A stretch of DNA of 11,090 nt from an uncultured Clostridium sp. (lineage in GTDB: Bacteria; Bacillota; Clostridia; Clostridiales; Clostridiaceae), in contig UQFE01000053.1 of NCBI GenBank assembly GCA_900540255.1, positions 1 through 11,090 of the forward strand, in the 5' to 3' direction. Shown one piece after another: positions 6,239 to 11,090 of this stretch. The position numbers and the translations under genes were made by a program. Within the stretch, counting starts at the first letter, position 1. Each line of letters starts with the position of its first letter. The notes under the pieces were generated by a model, which was not told where the DNA came from, did no database searches, and saw only the letters and a program-made list of their open reading frames with translations.

Positions 6239-6254
6239 TTTCACAATTGTGAAA
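6239..6254. promoter_or_regulatory. Operator-like palindrome, copy 2
   Basis: TTTCACAATTGTGAAA is a perfect 16-bp palindrome whose inner 14 bases equal copy 1; the two centres are 67 bases apart. It lies just downstream of the predicted transcription start of manC, the usual place for a repressor that blocks elongation or open-complex formation. Confidence 0.6.
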
Positions 6255-6299
6255 AATCACTCATATAATAAAGCATAGTACTACGTGGAGTGGAATTGT

Positions 6300-7370
6300 G
6301 TGATATACGCGCTAATTTTAGCAGGGGGAAAAGGTACAAGGCTATATCCTTTATCAAGGGCAAATCAACCAAAGCAATTCTTAAAGGTTATTAATAATAA
6401 GAGTTTTTTAGTAAATACTGTTGAAAGAATTACTCCTTTAATTAAGAAGGATAATATTTATGTGATAACTAACCAAGATTATTTAAGTAAAATAAGAGGT
6501 GAGTTATCTGATGTTAATTCTAAAAATATATTTACTGAACCTGAAAATAAGGAAACTGCTACTTGTATAGGGTTATCAGCTATTAAGTTGTTAAAGAAAG
6601 ATAATGATGCTGTAATGGTAGTATTACCTTCTGACCATCATATTGAGGGGCAAAAGGCTTATTTAGATACACTATCAGAAGCTATTGAAATAGCCAATAG
6701 GCGTAGAGGAATTGTAACAATAGGAATTAATCCAACAAGACCTGAAACAGGATATGGATATATTGAAATGGGAGAAAGGATACCATCAGGAGCTCAAGCT
6801 TATAAAATAGCAAGATTTACTGAAAAGCCTAATATTGAAGTAGCTAAGGATTTTTTATTAAAGGGAACTTATTTATGGAACTCAGGAATGTTTGTTTTTA
6901 GAGCAGATGTTATATTGAGAGAAATTGAAAAATATCTTCCTAAGATGTATAAATCATTAATGAATATATATCAGCATATAGGGGAAGAAGATGAGGAAGA
7001 AGTAACAAGAGAGGAATATGGATTAATTGATGGAATCTCTATAGATTTTGGAGTAATGCAGAGAACAAGAAAAGCCTATGTAATCAAGGGAGACTTTAAG
7101 TGGGATGATATCGGTAGTTTTAATGCATTAAGCAGATATTTAAATGAGTATAGAAATAATAAAATAAGCAATAATGTTTATATACAGGATTGTGAAAATT
7201 GCTCCATATTTGGAGGTAATGAAAAGCTTATAATTGGATTTGGAGTTAAAGATTTAGTTGTAGTTGATGCAGGAGATGTTATACTTGTTATGGATAAAGA
7301 TAAGGATCAGGAAATTAAGCATTTGCTTAATGATATTAATGAAACTCCTGAATTTGGAGCATTTATTTAA
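6300..7370 (+). CDS. manC: Mannose-1-phosphate guanylyltransferase (GDP-mannose pyrophosphorylase)
   Basis: It makes GDP-mannose from mannose-1-phosphate and GTP for surface polysaccharide or glycosylation. From the GTG at 6300 (356 residues) the nucleotide-binding signature GGKGTRLYPLSR is at 9-20. PSDH is at 110-113, ETGYGYIE at 149-156, FTEKP at 173-177 and WNSGMF at 193-198. A left-handed beta-helix-like C-terminal part ends the protein. The fused mannose-6-phosphate isomerase domain of long ManC proteins is missing, so it is monofunctional. An earlier in-frame GTG at 6285 would add MEWNC, but family members begin at M-I-Y-A-L-I-L-A-G-G, and GGAG (6287-6290) is 9 bases before 6300. manA, manB or glycosyltransferase genes are not adjacent. 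Two palindromes around its promoter suggest regulation. Confidence 0.93.
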   Translation: MIYALILAGGKGTRLYPLSRANQPKQFLKVINNKSFLVNTVERITPLIKKDNIYVITNQDYLSKIRGELSDVNSKNIFTEPENKETATCIGLSAIKLLKKDNDAVMVVLPSDHHIEGQKAYLDTLSEAIEIANRRRGIVTIGINPTRPETGYGYIEMGERIPSGAQAYKIARFTEKPNIEVAKDFLLKGTYLWNSGMFVFRADVILREIEKYLPKMYKSLMNIYQHIGEEDEEEVTREEYGLIDGISIDFGVMQRTRKAYVIKGDFKWDDIGSFNALSRYLNEYRNNKISNNVYIQDCENCSIFGGNEKLIIGFGVKDLVVVDAGDVILVMDKDKDQEIKHLLNDINETPEFGAFI

Positions 7371-7385
7371 TGGAAGGTTAAAAGT

Positions 7386-7439
7386 ATGAAGTTGGGTTTT
7401 ATGTTAAATTCAATTTTGTACTTTTATTTTTTATATTAA
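7386..7439 (+). CDS. Possible 17-residue hydrophobic peptide
   Basis: A 17-codon ORF (MKLGFMLNSILYFYFLY) starts 15 bases after manC, has GGAAGG 8 bases before its ATG, and ends 5 bases before the terminator stem. The placement is neat for a small translated ORF. However, A+T-rich DNA gives such ORFs easily and no homologue is known to me. Confidence 0.2.
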   Translation: MKLGFMLNSILYFYFLY

Positions 7440-7444
7440 TTAGT

Positions 7445-7477
7445 AAAAAGAATTCCTTATATGAGGAATTCCTTTTT
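7445..7477. terminator. Bidirectional terminator between manC and the antiporter gene
   Basis: GAATTCCT (7450-7457) / AGGAATTC (7464-7471) with loop TATATG, flanked by AAAAA on the left and CTTTTT on the right. The symmetric A and T runs give a terminator in both directions, as fits the convergent genes on either side. Confidence 0.9.
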
Positions 7478-7498
7478 GAGTTATAAACTTTTAGTATT

Positions 7499-8734
7499 TT
7501 AAATTATTTGAGATTTCTTATTAGTTACTCCTTGATTTAAGAATATTGGAGAAGTAAGTCTAATTCCAATGGCACCAATAGGAGCTGTAATTAAAACACT
7601 TAATATGGCTAAAGCTTGCATTATTTCTCCTCCAGCTACACCCATCTTTAATGGGATTCCAGCCTTAGCAGATTGAACAGTTGCCTTAGGTAAATATGCA
7701 ATTATACAAAAAATTCTTTCTTTAAAAGATAAATCCGTTCCAATTAATGAAATTAACACACCAATAGATCTTATACTTAAAGAAATAATTAGCATAAGTA
7801 TTCCTATCCATAAATATTTTCCAACAAGATAAGGATTAATAGCCATTCCTACAAATGCAAATAAATAAAGTTTTCCATATTTCCAAACAACATTTATTCC
7901 ATCTTGAATCTTAATAGCTATGTCACCTAAAAGTGCCCTTAAAAAGAATCCATAAATCATTATAGTTAATAAAGAATTAAATAATTCTAAGCTAAAGGTA
8001 TTTTCTACAAATCTAAGTAATAAGCAAATTAAGAAAGAAAAACAAATTTTAAAGTTAATGCTTTTGAAAATAGATAATATTTTTTTTGTTAAAATGGAAA
8101 GAATCCATCCTAAAAATATACTAATTAAAATAGTAACAGGTATTGAAATTAATTCTTTTGTTATTGAAATATTTTTTCCATTTACATTAGATAAATAAAT
8201 TCCTAAGAATGTTGTAAATAAAGTTATTGCTATAGTATCATCAGCAGAAGCACCAACTAAAAGCATTTGAGGAATAGCTTTATCTTGCCCAATTTTCTTT
8301 TTAATTAAATCAACCATTGATGGTACTAAAACAGCGGGACTTACAGCAGCTATTATGAATCCTAATATTGCACCTTGTACAAAAGTAAAATTAAGAAATA
8401 GCATTGATAAAAAAGCAATTGTTAATCCCTCTAATGTTGCAGGTATTATACTTAATAAAATGGCAGGTCTACCTATTTGCTTCATTTGATTTATACTTAT
8501 TCCTAATCCACCTATAAATAATACTGTTACTAAGGCAATATCTTTAATATATGGTGATATATCTAAAGTTGATTGAGGGATAATATTCAAAAATGATGGA
8601 CCTATAAACATTCCTAATAAAATCATTCCTATAAGGGGTGGAAGTTTTATAAGTTCTACTAATTTTCCACTGTAATTAGCTAATATACCTATTAATATTA
8701 AACTAATTATAATTATTAAAAACTTAATTAACAT
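7499..8734 (-). CDS. Cation/proton antiporter, NHA (CPA2) type, under fluoride riboswitch
   Basis: A 411-residue membrane protein with about 12-13 hydrophobic segments throughout. Motifs of the Na+/H+ NHA branch (SLC9B-like) of the CPA2 family are visible. They are VSPAVLVPSM (131-140, discontinuous helix), the ion-binding aspartate pair D165-D166 in GASADDTIAI, and LPKATVQSAKAG in the C-terminal half. The ATG at 8734 has AGGAGG 7 bases upstream. An in-frame start at 8803 would lie within the terminator stem and is unlikely. The leader holds a fluoride riboswitch and a terminator, so fluoride should raise expression. Sodium/proton antiporters are among the genes known to follow such riboswitches. 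The transported ion, and whether it moves fluoride itself or restores ion balance, cannot be read from sequence. Confidence 0.9.
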   Translation of the reverse strand: MLIKFLIIIISLILIGILANYSGKLVELIKLPPLIGMILLGMFIGPSFLNIIPQSTLDISPYIKDIALVTVLFIGGLGISINQMKQIGRPAILLSIIPATLEGLTIAFLSMLFLNFTFVQGAILGFIIAAVSPAVLVPSMVDLIKKKIGQDKAIPQMLLVGASADDTIAITLFTTFLGIYLSNVNGKNISITKELISIPVTILISIFLGWILSILTKKILSIFKSINFKICFSFLICLLLRFVENTFSLELFNSLLTIMIYGFFLRALLGDIAIKIQDGINVVWKYGKLYLFAFVGMAINPYLVGKYLWIGILMLIISLSIRSIGVLISLIGTDLSFKERIFCIIAYLPKATVQSAKAGIPLKMGVAGGEIMQALAILSVLITAPIGAIGIRLTSPIFLNQGVTNKKSQII

Positions 8735-8756
8735 AAATAATCCTCCTAAAATAAAA

Positions 8757-8809
8757 TTAAAAAAGCTAATGATTTCTACAACAAAAAAGGTTGTAGAAGT
8801 CATTAGCTT
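8757..8809 (-). terminator. Riboswitch-controlled terminator in the antiporter leader
   Basis: On the minus strand a 20-bp stem (8809-8790 with 8782-8763, one G-T pair) with a 7-base loop is followed by TTTTTTAATTTTATTTT, ahead of the antiporter ribosome site. Its 5' arm contains the second hairpin's 3' strand and the pseudoknot strand of the fluoride aptamer. Aptamer and terminator therefore exclude each other. Confidence 0.92.
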
Positions 8810-8852
8810 ATTAAGCGGTTTTGATAAGTATCAAGGGAGTACTTCATTCCCT
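8793..8852 (-). promoter_or_regulatory. Fluoride (crcB-motif) riboswitch aptamer
   Basis: Read on the minus strand: first helix GGGA/TCCC closing the loop ATGAAGTAC, a short variable linker (TTGATA-CT-TATCAA), then AAACCGC. Next come the hairpin GCTT-AAT-AAGC, TAATG and ACTTCTACA. The loop bases GAAGT pair with ACTTC to form the family pseudoknot. The AAACCGC, TAATG and CTAC elements sit where the family has them. Fluoride binding would hold the 3' half in the aptamer and prevent the terminator, giving an ON switch for the antiporter. Confidence 0.93.
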
Positions 8853-8860
8853 ATTTTTTG

Positions 8861-8889
8861 ATTTTATCATAAGTAACTATATATTTCAA
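8861..8889 (-). promoter_or_regulatory. Sigma-A promoter of the fluoride riboswitch/antiporter unit
   Basis: On the minus strand, TTGAAA (8889-8884), a 17-base spacer and TAAAAT (8866-8861) with an extended TGA before the -10. Transcription would start near 8854, exactly at the aptamer's first helix. Confidence 0.75.
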
Positions 8890-8909
8890 TAAAGACATTA
8901 TTGAAATAT
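8881..8909. repeat. Perfect 12-bp inverted repeat over the -35 of the riboswitch promoter
   Basis: ATATTTCAATAA (8881-8892) and TTATTGAAATAT (8898-8909) are exact inverted copies with a 5-base centre AGACA. The inner edge overlaps the -35 element. It may be an operator, or a hairpin in any transcript crossing it. The 65 bases further right (8910-8974) show nothing beyond A+T-rich sequence. Confidence 0.6.
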
Positions 8910-8974
8910 AAGATGATTTTTATAAAAATATATTTTAATTTTTTTTATATTTGAATAGTTGAAAATATAAATGA

Positions 8975-9187
8975 AAGTATGTAGAACTAGGAGGTGTTGG
9001 AGTATTTTCTGGAGCAAACAATACTCCATTAGCAGCTTTTATGATGTATTTAGGGATTTTGGGATTTAATAACATGATTTTTGCACTTATGGTTTTTATA
9101 TTATAAGTTTTTATTTCAGGAAAAAAAGGAATATATACATCACAAATATGGAATAAACAAGAAAACACAAACGAAATTTATTATTGA
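8975..9187 (+). pseudogene. Decayed C-terminal tail of a CLC-type (EriC-F-like) fluoride/chloride channel
   Basis: One plus-strand frame from 8975 reads ELGGVGVFSGANNTPLAAF then a hydrophobic stretch, a TAA at 9104-9106, and in the same frame VFISGKKGIYTSQIWNKQEN to a TGA at 9185. The first part matches the CLC loop and helix (G-x-V-G-V-F-x-G-A-x-N-T-P-x-A). The second matches the closing motif of CLC-F proteins (F-S-G-H-x-G-I-Y-S-S-Q). The internal stop falls where the family has a residue just before the F-x-SG motif, and one base change would explain it. The N-terminal roughly 80% of the protein is gone and there is no start or ribosome site. CLC-F exports fluoride in many clostridia, so a remnant beside a fluoride riboswitch is telling. 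A minus-strand ORF over the same bases is its shadow. Confidence 0.72.
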
Positions 9188-9212
9188 CATATTAAATGTT
9201 CGTATCTATAAT
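9184..9212 (+). promoter_or_regulatory. Consensus sigma-A promoter of the purine riboswitch/permease unit
   Basis: TTGACA (9184-9189), 17 bases, TATAAT (9207-9212): both hexamers and the spacing are ideal. Transcription would begin near 9219, some 14 bases before the aptamer. The -35 overlaps the last codons of the CLC remnant. Confidence 0.93.
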
Positions 9213-9232
9213 GTGTATATAGAGTAAAATAA

Positions 9233-9301
9233 TCTCGTATATAATCGGTAATATGGTCCGAAAGTTTCTACCTGCTAACCTTAAATATGCAGACTACGAG
9301 G
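9233..9301 (+). promoter_or_regulatory. Purine riboswitch, guanine class
   Basis: First helix CTCGTA (9234-9239) / TACGAG (9295-9300), the TATAATC junction, loop 2 AATATGG, the GTTTCTACC junction, loop 3 with CCTTAAA, and a final GACTAC junction. The ligand-pairing base in that last junction is C, which selects guanine/hypoxanthine rather than adenine. GAGG-A-GTTG (9298-9306), partly from the first helix, can pair with CAGC-A-CCTC (9350-9358) in the terminator's 5' arm as antiterminator. Guanine therefore should switch the downstream permease OFF. Confidence 0.96.
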
Positions 9302-9346
9302 AGTTGTGTTTATAAATAATAAATAGTATTTAAATATTTATATTTT

Positions 9347-9395
9347 AAGCAGCACCTCAAATTTAATTTGAGGTGTTGCTTTTATTTTTATTTTT
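9347..9395 (+). terminator. Riboswitch terminator before the xanthine permease
   Basis: A 16-bp stem (9347-9362 with 9366-9381, one G-T pair, triloop TTA) followed by TTTTATTTTTATTTTT. Its 5' arm is the target of the antiterminator formed from the aptamer's released 3' strand. Confidence 0.95.
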
Positions 9396-9421
9396 AGGAA
9401 GATATAAAATATTTGAAGTTG

Positions 9422-9503
9422 TAAAGCTAGTTATAGCAATGAACTTAAAGATTCAAAGCTATAAGTTTTATACTTAGAAGTGGGCGCGTCGATGGCTACT
9501 TTA
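9422..9503 (+). other. Second structured leader segment before the permease gene
   Basis: TAAAG-C-TAG (9422-9430) can pair with CTACTTTA (9496-9503) to close a domain. Inside, TTATAGC (9431-9437) can pair with GCTATAA (9458-9464), or AACTTA with TAAGTT as an alternative. TGGGCGCGTCGATGGC (9481-9496) is strikingly GC-rich for this DNA. It lies between the riboswitch terminator and a start codon with a poor ribosome site. I do not recognise it as a known RNA class. Confidence 0.4.
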
Positions 9504-9541
9504 TTATAATAATTTTTTAAAAGAAAGAAGATGGTTAAAAA

Positions 9542-10897
9542 ATGAGTAATGAACAAGGTTATTTAGATAACATTAAGTTAGTTTATGGTGTTGATGATAA
9601 TCCGAGCATTTCAAAGAAAATTATATTTGGAATTCAGCATATATTTGCAGCATTTGGAGGAATAATAGTTGTTCCATTAGTAATAGCAAGTGCTCTTGGA
9701 TTAGATGTAAAAACTACAACTGCATTAATAAGTGCAACTATATTAGCTTCTGGATTAGCAACAATAATACAAGCTAGGGGTGTAGGAAAAATTGGTTCAA
9801 GGGTAGCATGTATAATGGGCACTGACTTTACTTTTGTATCACCATCTATTTCAGTAGGAACTGTTTTAGGTTTACCAGGAATAATTGGAGCAACTATATT
9901 AGGTGCATTTTTAGAAATAATTTTAAGTTTTTTCATAAAACCATTAATGAAATTATTTCCACCTTTAGTTACAGGAACAGTTGTATGTTTAATTGGATTA
10001 ACTTTATTGCCAGTAGCAATAGATTGGGCTGCAGGTGGATCAGGGGCAGTAAATTATGGAGATTTAAAAAATATAAGTATTGCAGGGATTGTTTTGATTA
10101 TAACACTTATATTAAATATTTATGGAAAAGGAATGATAAGTAGTGCTTCTATACTTATAGGAATGATTATAGGATATATAATTTGTATACCATTAGGAAT
10201 GGTTGATTTTACGTCTATTAAAGAAGCAAGTTGGGTATCTATTCCTAGAATATTTGAGTATGGGGTAAAATTTGATTTAAAAGCTGTATTAGCATTTTTA
10301 CCAGCATACTTTGTTACTACAATTGAAACTGTAGGATGTTTAAAAGCTGTTGGAGAAAGTTCAAATATAGGGATGAAAGAAGAGCAAGTAGGAGCAGGTG
10401 TCTTAGCAGATGGAATAGGAAGTATTATTGGAGGAGTACTTGGATCATTTCCTAATACTTCATTTAGCCAAAATGTTGGAGTTATTTCATTAACAAAGGT
10501 GGCTAGTAGACATGTTGCAGTTATGGCTGGTTTTATATTAGTTATACTTGGGTTTCTTCCTAAGATTTCAGCTTTAATAACTGAAATACCACAACCTGTT
10601 TTAGGGGGAGTTGGTATAGTTATGTTTGGTACTGTAGCTGCATCAGGTATAAAAACATTAAGTAAAATAGAGCTTAATGATACCAATTTATTAATAATTG
10701 CAACATCTATTGGTTTAGGTTTAGGTGTTACTTTTAGACCAGAATTTATTGGACAGCTTCCAGAAGGACTTAAGATGGTATTTTCATCAGGAATATCAAT
10801 AGGAACTATAACTGCTTTAGTACTAAATTTATTATTTGGAAGAAAAAATATTAAAAAATATGAAGTAAATGAAGATAGTAATATTATTGTTGCTTAA
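9542..10897 (+). CDS. pbuX: Xanthine permease, NCS2 (NAT) family
   Basis: A 451-residue NCS2 nucleobase transporter, probably importing xanthine (perhaps uric acid) with protons, with about 14 membrane segments. The QH pair of the first helix is at Q32-H33 (GIQHIFAAFGG). TM8 carries the substrate-binding acidic residue E262 in ETVGC. The NAT signature is QNVGVISLTK (310-319). The ETxGx and QNxGxxxLTK forms agree with Gram-positive PbuX rather than uracil permease UraA (EHIGH). The fifth TM8 position is Cys, where E. coli XanQ and fungal UapA have Asp; this seems normal in the PbuX branch but bears on specificity. A guanine riboswitch and terminator precede it, matching purine salvage. No strong ribosome site lies before the ATG. 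xpt, its common partner, is absent. Confidence 0.92.
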   Translation: MSNEQGYLDNIKLVYGVDDNPSISKKIIFGIQHIFAAFGGIIVVPLVIASALGLDVKTTTALISATILASGLATIIQARGVGKIGSRVACIMGTDFTFVSPSISVGTVLGLPGIIGATILGAFLEIILSFFIKPLMKLFPPLVTGTVVCLIGLTLLPVAIDWAAGGSGAVNYGDLKNISIAGIVLIITLILNIYGKGMISSASILIGMIIGYIICIPLGMVDFTSIKEASWVSIPRIFEYGVKFDLKAVLAFLPAYFVTTIETVGCLKAVGESSNIGMKEEQVGAGVLADGIGSIIGGVLGSFPNTSFSQNVGVISLTKVASRHVAVMAGFILVILGFLPKISALITEIPQPVLGGVGIVMFGTVAASGIKTLSKIELNDTNLLIIATSIGLGLGVTFRPEFIGQLPEGLKMVFSSGISIGTITALVLNLLFGRKNIKKYEVNEDSNIIVA

Positions 10898-10905
10898 TAA
10901 AAATG

Positions 10906-10986
10906 TCAGTAGTTCAATCTTTGAATTATTTTCTGTCTACTTGATAGGGAACGATTCAATTGAGTTACTGATATTTTTTATTATTT
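10906..10986 (+). terminator. Long terminator-like stem-loop after pbuX
   Basis: A 13-bp outer helix (10906-10918 with 10959-10971, two G-T pairs) is followed inward by TGAAT/ATTCA (10922-10926 / 10954-10958) and a 9-bp helix (10929-10937 / 10943-10951) with loop TACTT. TATTTTTTATTATTTT follows directly. It starts 9 bases after the pbuX stop, so it should end that transcript, though at about 66 bases it is longer than usual. Confidence 0.75.
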
Positions 10987-11042
10987 TAAAATTTATATAT
11001 TATAGTTATTAAAATTTTGTTTAAGTTTATGAGGATAAGTTA

Positions 11043-11066
11043 ATAATCATAACTGGTGATGATTAT
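11043..11066 (+). promoter_or_regulatory. Hairpin over a possible translation start
   Basis: ATAATCAT (11043-11050) and ATGATTAT (11059-11066) are perfect inverted copies around the loop AACTGGTG. The GGTGAT ribosome-site-like bases and the candidate ATG at 11065 overlap the loop and right arm. It could also be a DNA operator. Confidence 0.35.
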
Positions 11067-11090
11067 GATAAATAGTAGATTTTATAAAAC
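11065..11090 (+). CDS. Possible start of a further gene, cut by window end
   Basis: An ATG at 11065 (or 11059) with GGTGAT 4 bases before it reads MINSRFYK and stays open to the end of the window. Eight codons are too few to identify a product. No clear promoter is visible in the A+T-rich 80 bases upstream. Confidence 0.25.

Noticed and set aside
6173..6254. Rex (redox) operator
   Set aside because: Rex sites read TTGTGAA-N4-TTCACAA; here the halves are in reverse order with no spacer, so the match is only superficial.
8935..9168. 77-codon minus-strand ORF
   Set aside because: It is the antisense of the CLC remnant, whose plus-strand frame shows real family motifs; the minus frame shows none and lacks a convincing ribosome site.
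9634..10686. Minus-strand ORFs (100 and 188 codons) within pbuX
   Set aside because: Pro/Ile/Thr-rich antisense frames of a membrane protein; shadows.
1..11090. CRISPR arrays, insertion sequences or toxin-antitoxin genes
   Set aside because: No regularly spaced repeats, transposase motifs or small paired toxin/antitoxin ORFs were seen on either strand.

Overview
The window reads as chromosomal DNA of a low-GC Firmicute, most likely Clostridium sensu stricto. The evidence is a very A+T-rich composition, strong AGGAGG/AGGGGG ribosome sites, an encoded tRNA CCA end, a class D sortase, and clostridial-type RluF, ManC and purine-permease proteins. The species cannot be named from the sequence alone.

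Layout, left to right. (1) The 3' part of tRNA-Lys(CTT) with its terminator, then ispF (isoprenoid synthesis) on the minus strand. (2) A divergent region with a small basic minus-strand ORF and a plus-strand operon. The operon encodes a class D sortase and a 334-residue membrane protein that I read as a fusion of the SigI C-terminal DNA-binding domain to an RsgI-type anti-sigma factor. This is the strongest candidate for an undescribed system. (3) rluF (23S rRNA pseudouridine synthase), then a 395-bp gap with a large stem-loop and the start of a cluster of DnaA boxes. The cluster runs into a secreted DUF4163/DUF3298 protein gene, which is followed by an aldehyde dehydrogenase. (4) manC (GDP-mannose synthesis), behind a promoter bracketed by two copies of one palindrome. 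(5) A convergent minus-strand NHA-type cation/proton antiporter whose leader carries a fluoride (crcB) riboswitch and a transcription terminator. (6) Just upstream of that leader, on the plus strand, lies a decayed C-terminal tail of a CLC-type (EriC-F-like) channel, the other classic fluoride-resistance protein. (7) A consensus promoter, a guanine-class purine riboswitch with its terminator, a further structured leader segment, and a xanthine permease (pbuX-like). (8) A long terminator-like hairpin and possibly the first codons of another gene.

The genes do not form one pathway. Three local logics stand out. The first is cell-surface protein anchoring (sortase) linked to a membrane-tethered regulator. 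The second is fluoride tolerance, with a riboswitch-controlled antiporter beside the remains of a CLC gene. The third is purine salvage under guanine control. The DnaA-box cluster is a separate, replication-related signal. All calls come from reading motifs and hand-aligning to remembered families; no database search or folding program was run.
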